Below are positions 6,599 through 13,666 of a DNA stretch of 17,439 bases, piece by piece. The notes under the pieces are model-generated. The model searched no databases. It was not told the origin of the DNA and saw only the letters and a list, made by a program, of their open reading frames with translations. Position 1 is the first letter of the stretch. The number at the start of each line of letters is the position of its first letter. A program made the translations under genes and the position numbers. Origin of the DNA: Streptosporangiaceae bacterium (lineage in GTDB: Bacteria; Actinomycetota; Actinomycetes; Streptosporangiales; Streptosporangiaceae); contig JASIBM010000230.1 in NCBI GenBank assembly GCA_030045175.1, positions 1-17,439 of the forward strand. The letters run 5' to 3'.

Positions 6599-6895
6599 CT
6601 AGGCCCGGCGGCGCCTGGTGACCCGGTAGACGACGTAACCGGCTGCCACGAGCACGACGGCGGCCGCCGCGAGTTGCACTTCCGGCCTGGTGAGCTGGTC
6701 GGCGGCCCGCTCGCGCAGCCGGCGCATGTTCCCTGCCGGGCTGACCCGGTCGGCCAGCGAGTCGATCGTGCGCGCGAGGTTCTGCCTGGTGCGCTCGATC
6801 TCGGCGACGATCGCGTCGGTATCCCGCCTGGGGACCCTGCCATTGCCAGCCACGATGCTGCCACGAAGCTGCGGCGGGCTGTCCCGATCGGCCAT
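6599..6895 (-). CDS. DUF3618 family small membrane protein
   Basis: A 98-residue protein with the DUF3618 core AEIERTRQNLARTIDSLADRVSP (about 31-53), predicted as an amphipathic helix, then one membrane helix at about 74-91 (LAAAAVVLVAAGYVVY) and a basic RVTRRRRA tail. The stop-transfer layout suggests the N-terminus faces out or along the membrane. DUF3618 proteins in actinobacteria often sit near small holin-like membrane proteins; their function is not known and no such neighbour is present here. The start has GGAAGGAAG 6 nt upstream on the minus strand. It is divergent from the HAD gene. Confidence 0.88.
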   Translation of the reverse strand: MADRDSPPQLRGSIVAGNGRVPRRDTDAIVAEIERTRQNLARTIDSLADRVSPAGNMRRLRERAADQLTRPEVQLAAAAVVLVAAGYVVYRVTRRRRA

Positions 6896-7006
6896 CAGAC
6901 GCTTCCTTCCCGGCCCAGAGCGTGGTCGTGCCTCCAGTGTCCCAGGCATACCGGGTCTGTGCATCCCCGCCCCGCGAGATTCAGCGTGGGCGAGCGGTAA
7001 GGCCAG

Positions 7007-7012
7007 TAAAAT
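7007..7012 (+). promoter_or_regulatory. -10 box of the HAD gene, leaderless start
   Basis: TAAAAT at 7007-7012 matches TATAAT at five of six positions and ends 6 nt before ATG 7019. No Shine-Dalgarno sequence lies at a usable distance; the nearest AAGG is 16 nt away. A leaderless mRNA starting at the ATG, or at GTG 7016, is the simplest reading. Confidence 0.5.
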
Positions 7013-7018
7013 CACGTG

Positions 7019-7708
7019 ATGAATGTCGAGGCCGTGATCTTTGACTGGGGCGGCACGCTCACGCCGTGGCACACCGTCGATGAGGCCGAGTTGTGGCGCT
7101 CGGTATGCGCGCGCCACTTCCCCGCCGGTCATGGCGACCGCGCTGCCGCGCTGCACGCCGCCGCGCAGGAGCGCTGGCGGATGGCGCAGACCTCGCAGCT
7201 GAGCTCCACCATCGGTCAGGTCTTCGAACTGGCCGGAGTCGAGCCGACCGAGGAACTGCTCGCCAGCTACTTCCATGCCTGGGAGCCGCACACCTACACC
7301 GACCCCGATGCCAGCACCTTGCTGAGCTACCTGCGGGCCGGCCGGATCAGGACCGGGGTGCTCTCCAACACGATGTGGCCGCGGACCTGGCACGAGGACG
7401 TGTTCCGCCGCGACGGCGTGCTGCACCTGATCGACGGCGCGGTGTACACCAGCGAGATCGACCGGACCAAGCCGCACCGGGCCGCGTTCCTCGCCGCCAT
7501 GGCCGCGATCGGCGTCAGCGACCCGCAGGCCTGCGTGTTCGTCGGCGACCGTCCGTTCGACGACATCCACGGCGCGAAGAGCCTCGGCATGCGGGCGGTG
7601 CTGCTGCCGAACGACGTCGTCCCGCCGTTCAACGGCACCGAGCCGGATGCCGTCATCGGACGGCTGTCCGAGCTCGCGCCGCTGATCGACTCGTGGAACG
7701 GCGGATAG
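7019..7708 (+). CDS. HAD-superfamily hydrolase
   Basis: A 229-residue HAD-fold protein. Motif I is FDWGGT (8-13) with nucleophile D9; motif II is LSNT (115-118); motif III is K151 in RTKPH; motif IV is VGDRPFDD (175-182). A helical cap lies at about 20-95. The residue two after the nucleophile is Gly instead of the acid/base Asp of HAD phosphatases. This points away from a standard phosphomonoesterase, though many uncharacterised actinobacterial HADs share the DWGGT form. The substrate is unknown. It is divergent from the DUF3618 gene and convergent with the MFS gene, 23 bp apart. An in-frame GTG at 7016 would add one residue. Confidence 0.9.
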   Translation: MNVEAVIFDWGGTLTPWHTVDEAELWRSVCARHFPAGHGDRAAALHAAAQERWRMAQTSQLSSTIGQVFELAGVEPTEELLASYFHAWEPHTYTDPDASTLLSYLRAGRIRTGVLSNTMWPRTWHEDVFRRDGVLHLIDGAVYTSEIDRTKPHRAAFLAAMAAIGVSDPQACVFVGDRPFDDIHGAKSLGMRAVLLPNDVVPPFNGTEPDAVIGRLSELAPLIDSWNGG

Positions 7709-7734
7709 CCCGGCTAGGGGCGCGAGCCCGGCTA
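7706..7734. repeat. Duplicated AGCCCGGCTA spanning both stop codons of convergent genes
   Basis: AGCCCGGCTA occurs at 7707-7716 and 7725-7734. The first copy with its preceding T is an 11-bp palindrome TAGCC-C-GGCTA. The first copy overlaps the TAG of the HAD gene and the second contains the reverse-strand TAG of the MFS gene. No U-tract follows, so it is at most a weak terminator. Confidence 0.5.
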
Positions 7735-9654
7735 AGCCTGAGCGCCCATCGCGGCTAGCTCGGCGTCCACCATCGCCTCGTGCTCGGCCTCGTCCTTGCG
7801 CGCGGCTGCGGTGGTCCACCTGCCGCGGAGCAGCGGAATGCTGAACAGGAAGAAGATGATCCCGCCGAAGCACACCCAGTACCAGCGCTTCCACTGCGCG
7901 ACCTGCACGGCCTGGGCCTGCGTCAGGGCGACCTCGTGCGCCGTCAGGAAGTCCTGTACCGACTTGGGCACCTTCTGCAGCGCCGTCAGCTGCTTCTGGT
8001 ACACCTGCAAGATGGTCAGCTTGCTCGAGACGGCGGCGACGCCCTTGATGGCTGGCTGGTTGGCCATGATCGTCGATACGATCGTGGCGCCCTTGGCGAG
8101 GTCAGCAGGGGAAGTGCCGCCGCCGGCCTTGGCCTCGATCGGCGTGAGCACCTTGGCCGGAATCGCGGCCACGCTCTTATAAGAGGACAGCGTCAGGTAG
8201 TCCGATATGTTCGATTGAATGAACGCAAGCTCGGGGGCGAGTCGCGTCGCATTTGCCACCTGCGTTGGATATTTAGCGTCGAGTTTCCGGGCCTCGGCCA
8301 CGATCTGGGGGTTCGCCTGCGCGAACGCGAGCTGTGGATACTGAGACTCGTACAACAGCGCCTGCGGGCCGTACTGCACGATGGGGGTCACGGCGGTGAC
8401 CACGTGCGGGACGATCAGGAACGCCACAGCTACCACGATCCTGATGATCCAGCCCCAGATCGCCAGCCCGGTCGCGATAAGCGCCGGGTTCCGGGCCTCG
8501 ACCGTCTCGGTGAAGCTGGCCATCCACGGCGTGTAAGCCACGCCCAGCGTGAACGACAGCAGCGCCAAGACGATCGCGAGCGTGTAGTAACTCGGATGCA
8601 GGCCGGCCAGGAGCAGGTAGACGGCCACCATGACCGCACCACCGATCGCGCCGACCACCATGAACGGCTTGCGCACCCGGAGCCGGTCGGACAGCACGCC
8701 GATCAAGATCACCGCGACCGCGTTGAAGCCCCAGTTCCAGTTGCCAAGGCCGTTGGCGTCCTTGGTGCTGAGGCCGAACACGGACGTGAGGTAGATGACG
8801 GCGAAGCCGACTGCCGAGTAGTAGATCAGCAGGAATACCGAGATGGCGAACGCGGAGACCACCACGTCGGTCTTGATGAGCTGGCGGAAGGGGTTCCGCA
8901 GCGCCGCCTCGATGTCGAGCCCCTTGGCGCGGGCCTCGATCAGCGCCCGGTCGTGCATGGTCACCATCAACTGGTCGCGCAGGTTGGGTGACAGCTCGCG
9001 GAGCCCGATCAGCGCGACCACGAATACCGCGAGCCCCGCGATGCCGCAGATGACGTACTCGTGCGCCCAGACGTGCCGGTAGTCGGATAGGCCGAACACC
9101 GCGGGAATCGTCGTCGTGCCGACGGCGGTGACGATCAGGCTGCCGATCACCGGCCCGCTTGTCCAAAAGCCCATCGCGGTCGCCCGGCCGACCTGCGGGG
9201 AGAAGTCCCTGATCAGCGCCGGGGTGGCGACCAGGCAGATGCCCTCGACCACGCCGACCACAAAGCCCTCGATCGTAAACGCCCACTTGTTCGGCGCGTT
9301 CGGGAGCACGAAGGCCACGAAAATGCCGGTGAACAACAGCCCGAAGACCACCAGGTTCGCCCGGCCAAACCGGTCGGCAAGGCCCGCGAGGAGTGAGCCG
9401 AACGCGCCGATCAGGTTCCCGATGGCCAGCGCCGTGACGTAGAAGGTAAACGTCATGTTCAGGTTGGCCAGGATTTGCGGGGACACCGAGGCGCCCACGT
9501 ATAGCTCGTAATACAGCATGACCGTGGCGAGCACCGTGATAACCAGGTACGTGATCCGCGCGCCTGTGTTCGGGTAATAACCAAGCTGCCGGCGCCAGAG
9601 CCAGGACACCCCGCCGGGGCCTCGAGCCTCCACGGTGTCAGCGGTCGCAGTCAT
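7732..9654 (-). CDS. MFS transporter with ~165-residue extracytoplasmic insertion
   Basis: A 640-residue major facilitator transporter; the family norm is 400-500. About twelve hydrophobic segments are seen. Motif A is GLADRFGR (91-98) after TM2, with the pseudo-repeat GVLSDRLRVRK (319-329) in the second half. Eleven helices are complete by about 424. Then comes a hydrophilic helical stretch at about 425-588, rich in Ala, Gln and Lys, before the last helix at 592-609 and a charged cytoplasmic tail. Parity puts the insertion outside the cell. Substrate unknown; sugar, metabolite or drug transport cannot be separated. The start has GAGG 5 nt upstream. It follows a TetR gene on the same strand after 82 bp that hold a promoter-like element and two dyads, so TetR control is likely. 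Confidence 0.9.
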   Translation of the reverse strand: MTATADTVEARGPGGVSWLWRRQLGYYPNTGARITYLVITVLATVMLYYELYVGASVSPQILANLNMTFTFYVTALAIGNLIGAFGSLLAGLADRFGRANLVVFGLLFTGIFVAFVLPNAPNKWAFTIEGFVVGVVEGICLVATPALIRDFSPQVGRATAMGFWTSGPVIGSLIVTAVGTTTIPAVFGLSDYRHVWAHEYVICGIAGLAVFVVALIGLRELSPNLRDQLMVTMHDRALIEARAKGLDIEAALRNPFRQLIKTDVVVSAFAISVFLLIYYSAVGFAVIYLTSVFGLSTKDANGLGNWNWGFNAVAVILIGVLSDRLRVRKPFMVVGAIGGAVMVAVYLLLAGLHPSYYTLAIVLALLSFTLGVAYTPWMASFTETVEARNPALIATGLAIWGWIIRIVVAVAFLIVPHVVTAVTPIVQYGPQALLYESQYPQLAFAQANPQIVAEARKLDAKYPTQVANATRLAPELAFIQSNISDYLTLSSYKSVAAIPAKVLTPIEAKAGGGTSPADLAKGATIVSTIMANQPAIKGVAAVSSKLTILQVYQKQLTALQKVPKSVQDFLTAHEVALTQAQAVQVAQWKRWYWVCFGGIIFFLFSIPLLRGRWTTAAARKDEAEHEAMVDAELAAMGAQA

Positions 9655-9687
9655 GCGGACCTCACGATGTCGAAGTTGATCCCGCCA

Positions 9688-9710
9688 GACCTCCCGGTGG
9701 GTTAGAGGTC
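9688..9710 (-). promoter_or_regulatory. Inverted repeat downstream of MFS promoter, candidate operator
   Basis: GACCTC (9688-9693) and GAGGTC (9705-9710) are perfect inverted arms with an 11-nt centre. They lie directly after the -10 box (9711-9716) and so cover the expected transcription start of the MFS gene. Confidence 0.4.
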
Positions 9711-9740
9711 AAAATATCTGCACTATGCGTGCAAGTTCAA
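9711..9740 (-). promoter_or_regulatory. Promoter of MFS gene with a dyad in the spacer
   Basis: On the minus strand TTGAAC (9740-9735) and TATTTT (9716-9711) are separated by 18 nt, a fair sigma-70-type promoter. The spacer holds the perfect dyad TGCAC-N5-GTGCA (9719-9733). The -35 overlaps the end of the TetR gene. A repressor on this dyad would block RNA polymerase directly. Confidence 0.5.
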
Positions 9741-10420
9741 TAGGTTGCGGGTACAGGTGACAAATCGGCACGGAAACCCGCCTGTGACAGCAACGCCGTG
9801 AACGTCGCCTTGACCAGATCCCGCGCTCGCGCAGGGCTGAGGCCAAGATCGGTCCGTAGCGACTCCCAGAACGGCCAGATGCTGACCGCGTGCAAGGCGT
9901 CCAGGAGCTGATCCCGCCGCTGGCCGGTGACCTGGGCGAACTCGGGGGCGAACACCAGCTCAAGCTCGCGCCTGCCCCGGTCGGTCTTCCGCTTCCTGTC
10001 AATCCGCAGCTGGTCGGAGAACGGCTCATGGATGCGGGCCGCCCGCCACGTCGGCGTCATCTCCTCAAGGACGCGCGCCCGCTGGCCGACGAACGCGTCG
10101 ACCCTGGCGGCCAGCGGCCGTTCCGGCTCGATGTGATCGAGCAGCGACCGCAGGATGTCCCTGTCCCTGCGCACCGCCTCTACCAGCAGCGCCTCGCGGT
10201 CATCAAACTGCTGCCAGACGGTGCGCAGTGACACGCCCGCCCGCTCCGCGATGCGCAGCGCCGTGGGCCGAAGGTCACCCTCTGCGTGCAGCGCCCGCAT
10301 CGCGTCGATGATCGCCCGGCGGGTACGGTGCGACCGGGCGGTCCGGCCGTCTGCTGGCACACCGTCCGCACCAGGAAGGTCAAGGTCCGCATCCGATTCG
10401 GCCCGACCGCTGAGCTGCAC
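9737..10420 (-). CDS. TetR-family transcriptional regulator
   Basis: About 227 residues from GTG 10420. The N-terminal helix-turn-helix occupies about 34-80: RRAIIDAMRALHAEGD, then LRIAERAGVSLRTVWQQFDDREALLVEAV. The C-terminal ligand domain is divergent. The frame is open to GTG 10507, inside the exporter gene, and GTG 10360 would give a compact 207-residue TetR. GTG 10420 has GGAG at a rather long 13-nt spacing, so the start is uncertain. It lies 47 bp after the FHA-ABC gene and 82 bp before the MFS gene on the same strand. The dyads at 9688-9733 make it the likely repressor of the MFS gene. Confidence 0.9.
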   Translation of the reverse strand: MQLSGRAESDADLDLPGADGVPADGRTARSHRTRRAIIDAMRALHAEGDLRPTALRIAERAGVSLRTVWQQFDDREALLVEAVRRDRDILRSLLDHIEPERPLAARVDAFVGQRARVLEEMTPTWRAARIHEPFSDQLRIDRKRKTDRGRRELELVFAPEFAQVTGQRRDQLLDALHAVSIWPFWESLRTDLGLSPARARDLVKATFTALLSQAGFRADLSPVPATY

Positions 10421-10467
10421 CCCGCCATAGTAACTCCGGCCGCCCGAATGACCCCGCCCCAATCTTG

Positions 10468-13089
10468 CTAGCGGCGGCGGCCTGGGCCCACCCGGCCCAG
10501 CCGCCACCAGATGATCGCGATGATGACCGCCATGAGCACGACCTGCATCCCCATCTCAAGCAGCCAGTTACTCGCGCTCTGATTCCACAGCGGGTCTGGC
10601 TTGGCGCCTCCGGCGGGAGGCGAGATGAAGTTCAGGTTCGATGTGGCCGCCAGCGCGCCGTACCCCCACCGGGACGGCGACAGCCAGGAGAGCTGGTCGA
10701 GCACGAGCTTCCCGTTGAGCTGGAACACCCCGCCGCTCAGCACCACCTGGACGAGCACCACCACCACGAGCAGCGGCATCGACTTGTCCGAGGAGTTGAC
10801 GAGCACCGAGATCAGCAGGCCGACGGCCATCGACGCGATCGCGAGCACGGCGACGGCCAGCGTGAGCTCGACGAGCGGCGCCGAGGTGAGCACCGCGCCG
10901 CGCTTGGGCATGTGATCCCCGGCGACGCCGATCAGCATGAGCACGACCGCCTGCACGGCGCTGATCAGGCCGAGGACGGTGAGCTTGGACCACAGGTACG
11001 CCCCGGCCGACAGTCCGGCCGCCCGCTCCCTGACGTAGATCGGCCGTTCCTTCACCAGTTCCCTGGCCGCGTTCGCCACCCCGACCAGGCAGGCGGCGAG
11101 CACCAGAACCAGCAGCACCGACTGCACGTTGAGGTTGGGCTTCAACGGCGAGCCTGTGAAGCCCCCGGCGTCGGGAACCGCCCGGATCAGGCCGCCGAGG
11201 ATGATCGGCAGCAACGCCAGCGCGGCGACGTAGTTGCGGTCCGAGCCGATGACCGCGAGGTACCGCCTGACCAGGGTGCCGAACTGAGCCAGCCGGTCCT
11301 GCGAGCGCGGCGGGGCCGGCGCCTCCCGTTGGGCCGCCATGGTCGACCTGTCGCCCCGCTCCGCCGCCGTGACGTAGTCGGCGTAGTAGGCCGAGCGGCG
11401 GTACTCTCCGGCCCAGTCCCGGTCAGGCTCGGCCTCGAAGGCGCGGAATACCTGCGCCCAGTTTTGCTTGTCGAAATGCCGGAGCCCGTCGGCGGGCGGC
11501 CCGAAGTAGGCGACCTTGCCGCCGGGCACGAGCACGAGCAGCCGGTCGCAGATATCCAGGCTCGCGACGCTGTGCGTTACCACGATGACCGTCCGCCCGT
11601 CGTGCGCGAGGCTGGACATCATCTCCATGACCTGCTGGTCCAGGCCCGGGTCCAGGCCGGAGGTGGGCTCGTCGAGGAACAGCAGCGACGGCTTGGTCAG
11701 CAGCTCGAGCGCGACGTTGACGCGCTTTTGCTGGCCACCAGACAGCGAGGACGCCCTGGTGTTGGCGTGCGCGGTCAGCGACAGCTCCTCGAGCACCTCG
11801 CCGATCCTGCGCTCCCGCTCCCCCGCGCTGGTGTCCCTGGGGAACCTGAGCTCGGCGGCGTACCGCAGCGCTCGGGCGGCGGAGAGCTGGGTATGCAGGA
11901 TGTTCTCCTGCGGCACCAAGCCAATCCGGTGCCTTAGCTCCGGATAGTTGGCGTACAGGTCGCGGCCGTCGTAAAGCACCGAGCCGTCCGTGGCAGGCCG
12001 CATCCCGGTCAGCGCGCCAAGCAGCGTGGACTTTCCGGCGCCGCTCGGGCCGATGACGCCGAGCAGGCACCTCTCCCCCAGCGGGAAGCTGACGTTGTCG
12101 AGCAGGACCTTGCCGCTTGGCAGCCGCACCGTCAGGCCACGTGCGGACAGCGAGATGTCGCCCGTGTCCACGAACTCTTGCAGCTCGTCGCCGACCAGCC
12201 GGAACGTCGAGGTGCCGATGCCGATGACGTCGTGGGCGGTGACCGGGGCGGTGTTGATCCGCTGGCCATTGAGGTAGGTGCCGTTGTGACTGCTCAGGTC
12301 CACGATCTCGTATCCGCCACGCGGCGCGAGGCGCAGCTCGGCGTGGTGGCGGGACACGGACAGGTCGGTGACGACGTAGTCGTTGTCGCTCGCCCGGCCG
12401 ATGCGCACTACCTTGGCGGGCAACCGCATCACGGCGCTTGGCGCGCGCTCGGCGCGCGGCACCGATCCTGGCGGTGGCAGCAGGCCCCCGCCGGCCCTTG
12501 GCGAGGACGTCAGCTCCGTGGCGGCGTCGTCTCGCCCGGTACCACCCGGGCCGGTGCCACCCGGCGCGGTGCCGCCCGGCGCAGCGCCACCCGGCCCAGT
12601 GCCACCCGGCGCAGTGCCAACCAGCCTGGTGCCAGGCATCCCGCCGCCAATCAGCCCGGTGCCAGGCACTCCGCTGCCGGCCAGCCCGGTGCCAGGTGCT
12701 CCGCTGCCGGCCAGCCCGGTGCTGACGACCTGCGTGCCCGCGGGCGCAGAGCCGGCCGGCGGGACCACGATCGTGAGGGACAAGGGCGGGCCGTTGTCCG
12801 GGTGCCCAAGCCGAACCTCGCACGCGCTGGTGACCTCGGTCCGCTGCACGCGCCTGTGGCCGAGGTATGTCCCGTTCGTGCTGCCCGCGTCCTCGAGCAG
12901 CCACCGGTCACCATCTGCCCGCAACGTCGCGTGCAGCCAGGACACCCTGGCCTCCTCCACCACGATGTCCGCTTTCGGATCGCGGCCAATCCGATAGGTA
13001 GGCCCAGGCTGCAACGTGACGTCGGAGCCCTGGGCGCGCACCACGAGCGCGGGGGCAGCGCTAGGCGAAATTGCGCGCTGGACGGTCAT
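10468..13089 (-). CDS. Double-FHA ABC exporter (ATPase-permease fusion), Rv1747-like
   Basis: An 873-residue fusion. FHA1 (about 20-108) has RIGR 33-36, S50-x-x-H53 and STNGT 70-74. A low-complexity linker (124-185) of Gly/Pro/Thr repeats follows. FHA2 (about 219-300) has RIGR 229-232, SRHH 246-249 and SHNGTYLNG. The nucleotide-binding domain has Walker A GPSGAGKST (347-355), Q394, signature LSGGQ (449-453), Walker B LLFLDEPTSGLD and H506. An ABC2-type membrane domain of about six helices covers 605-865. FHA domains bind phosphothreonine. In M. tuberculosis the same fusion (Rv1747) is phosphorylated by PknF and linked to export of lipid-linked cell-envelope material. Here a Ser/Thr kinase lies about 2.6 kb away. 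No ribosome binding site precedes ATG 13089; a -10 box 6 nt upstream suggests a leaderless mRNA. Confidence 0.94.
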   Translation of the reverse strand: MTVQRAISPSAAPALVVRAQGSDVTLQPGPTYRIGRDPKADIVVEEARVSWLHATLRADGDRWLLEDAGSTNGTYLGHRRVQRTEVTSACEVRLGHPDNGPPLSLTIVVPPAGSAPAGTQVVSTGLAGSGAPGTGLAGSGVPGTGLIGGGMPGTRLVGTAPGGTGPGGAAPGGTAPGGTGPGGTGRDDAATELTSSPRAGGGLLPPPGSVPRAERAPSAVMRLPAKVVRIGRASDNDYVVTDLSVSRHHAELRLAPRGGYEIVDLSSHNGTYLNGQRINTAPVTAHDVIGIGTSTFRLVGDELQEFVDTGDISLSARGLTVRLPSGKVLLDNVSFPLGERCLLGVIGPSGAGKSTLLGALTGMRPATDGSVLYDGRDLYANYPELRHRIGLVPQENILHTQLSAARALRYAAELRFPRDTSAGERERRIGEVLEELSLTAHANTRASSLSGGQQKRVNVALELLTKPSLLFLDEPTSGLDPGLDQQVMEMMSSLAHDGRTVIVVTHSVASLDICDRLLVLVPGGKVAYFGPPADGLRHFDKQNWAQVFRAFEAEPDRDWAGEYRRSAYYADYVTAAERGDRSTMAAQREAPAPPRSQDRLAQFGTLVRRYLAVIGSDRNYVAALALLPIILGGLIRAVPDAGGFTGSPLKPNLNVQSVLLVLVLAACLVGVANAARELVKERPIYVRERAAGLSAGAYLWSKLTVLGLISAVQAVVLMLIGVAGDHMPKRGAVLTSAPLVELTLAVAVLAIASMAVGLLISVLVNSSDKSMPLLVVVVLVQVVLSGGVFQLNGKLVLDQLSWLSPSRWGYGALAATSNLNFISPPAGGAKPDPLWNQSASNWLLEMGMQVVLMAVIIAIIWWRLGRVGPGRRR
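12535..12720 (-). repeat. Gly/Pro/Thr tandem repeats coding the inter-FHA linker
   Basis: On the coding strand three to four 30-nt units encode GTGLAGSGAP-type decapeptides (residues 124-~160). About five 15-nt units then encode PGGTG/PGGAA-type pentapeptides (~161-185). The linker would be flexible, and its Thr residues could be phosphorylated by Ser/Thr kinases and bound by the flanking FHA domains. All units are multiples of 3, so length changes keep the frame. Confidence 0.85.
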
Positions 13090-13095
13090 GCGCTC

Positions 13096-13101
13096 ACTAT
13101 A
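13096..13101 (-). promoter_or_regulatory. -10 box of the FHA-ABC gene, leaderless start
   Basis: TATAGT on the minus strand (13101-13096), matching TATAAT at five of six positions, ends 6 nt before ATG 13089. No Shine-Dalgarno is present, so transcription probably begins at the start codon. No good -35 is seen around 13119-13125. Confidence 0.5.
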
Positions 13102-13219
13102 AAACGGTCACGCCCACTCGCGGGGCATCAGCCATGCGGCTATTCGCGGTCATTGCCTCGCGAGGCCCGTCCGGGCGCCGGCAGCCACGCCCGGCAGGCG
13201 AGCCGGAGGGCACAGTGGT

Positions 13220-13248
13220 TTGCCCGGCAAGCCCCCAGCGGGTACCCT
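13220..13248 (+). promoter_or_regulatory. Candidate promoter of the M-box/NRAMP transcript
   Basis: TTGCCC (13220-13225), a 17-nt spacer, then TACCCT (13243-13248). The predicted transcription start near 13255 falls just before the first riboswitch helix, which supports the assignment although the -10 is weak. The remaining DNA between 13102 and 13219 shows no other clear signal. Confidence 0.4.
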
Positions 13249-13263
13249 TGCCACGGTTGTCTG

Positions 13264-13427
13264 GGCACCTCGTTCGGTGAGGCGTCGACACGAACACAGG
13301 CCACTGATCCGACGACGTCGAGAGACGCCCAGGGTCAGGACAGGTCTGCCCGGCTTAAGGGCTGACCCAAGGTGGCTGCATCGGTACTGGTGCTACGTCG
13401 TGTCGTGCCAAAGCTCTGACGAGTAGG
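13264..13427 (+). ncRNA. M-box Mg2+ riboswitch (ykoK leader)
   Basis: The aptamer's conserved blocks occur in order: CTCGTTCGGTGAGGC (13269-13283), ACAGGCCACTGATCCGACGA, GAGACGCCCAGGGTCAGG (13322-13339), ACCCAAGGTGGCTGCAT and GTGCCAAAGCTCTGACGAG (13405-13423). Compare, from memory, GTTAGGTGAGGCTCC ... GACGCCAATGGGT ... GTGCTAAAGCTCTACGA of the B. subtilis mgtE leader. Helices are visible: CTCGT 13269-13273 with ACGAG 13419-13423 (closing stem); GGCGTC 13281-13286 with GACGCC 13324-13329; GGGTCAG 13332-13338 with CTGACCC 13362-13368; TGGC 13373-13376 with GCCA 13407-13410. The M-box binds Mg2+ and lowers expression of downstream Mg2+ transport genes. The gene downstream is a NRAMP-fold transporter. 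Confidence 0.92.
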
Positions 13428-13435
13428 GGTGCGTG

Positions 13436-13478
13436 CCGGTGTCACCGGTGATCCTCCCTTGCGTGCCGCGGTCGGCAC
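13436..13478 (+). other. Two small hairpins directly after the M-box
   Basis: CCGGTG (13436-13441) and CACCGG (13443-13448) form a tight dyad. GTGCCG (13463-13468) pairs with CGGCAC (13473-13478) around CGGT. Neither has a U-tract, so no intrinsic terminator is evident. The expression platform may be Rho-dependent or translational. Confidence 0.5.
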
Positions 13479-13509
13479 CCGCGCGTGCCAAGACAGGAGG
13501 AGGCGAGAC

Positions 13510-13581
13510 ATGGATAGCAGTAGACCGGGCCATCATCGGCCCGCCATTTCCGAGTTCTCGTCCTCTTCCGGCACGCGGTAA
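13510..13581 (+). CDS. 23-codon leader ORF between M-box and NRAMP gene
   Basis: ATG 13510 to TAA 13579-13581. The ribosome binding site AGGAGGAGG (13495-13503) lies 6 nt before the ATG and is the strongest in the window, a strong sign of translation. The peptide begins MDSSRPGHHR and ends in FSSSSGTR; it has two Pro, two adjacent His and a run of four Ser. No known family. It lies 83 nt after the M-box and its stop is 45 nt before the hairpin covering the transporter's ribosome binding site. By analogy to the mgtL leader peptide of enterobacterial mgtA, its translation may sense Mg2+ or ribosome state, or set Rho access. That is inference. Confidence 0.6.
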   Translation: MDSSRPGHHRPAISEFSSSSGTR

Positions 13582-13626
13582 GCACACGCGGTAGACGCTA
13601 AGCCCCGCGCGACTGACGGCCGCGTG

Positions 13627-13659
13627 CCTCCCAACATCCCCTGGCCGGGGGAAGGGAGG
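13627..13659 (+). promoter_or_regulatory. Hairpin sequestering the NRAMP ribosome binding site
   Basis: CCTCCC (13627-13632) can pair with GGGAGG (13654-13659), which is the transporter's Shine-Dalgarno sequence (7 nt before ATG 13667). Inside it TCCCC (13637-13641) pairs with GGGGA (13648-13652) around a 6-nt loop. The result is a two-part stem that would hide the ribosome binding site. An upstream ribosome or an alternative fold would be needed to open it. Confidence 0.5.
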
Positions 13660-13666
13660 TCTCACC

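Noticed and set aside
7709..7731. Transcription terminator between HAD and MFS genes
   Set aside because: Only a 5-bp palindrome with a 1-nt centre and no T-tract on either strand.
6599..7894. A 431-codon minus-strand frame covering DUF3618 and the HAD gene
   Set aside because: Only the last 98 codons look like a protein family; the rest is antisense to the well-supported HAD gene.
12178..13365. A 395-codon plus-strand frame running into the M-box region
   Set aside because: It is antisense to the FHA domains, with repetitive low-complexity sequence, typical of spurious frames in GC-rich DNA.
13264..13427. yybP-ykoY Mn2+ riboswitch, as expected for some NRAMP genes
   Set aside because: The conserved blocks match the M-box in order and pairing, and the yybP-ykoY core was not seen.
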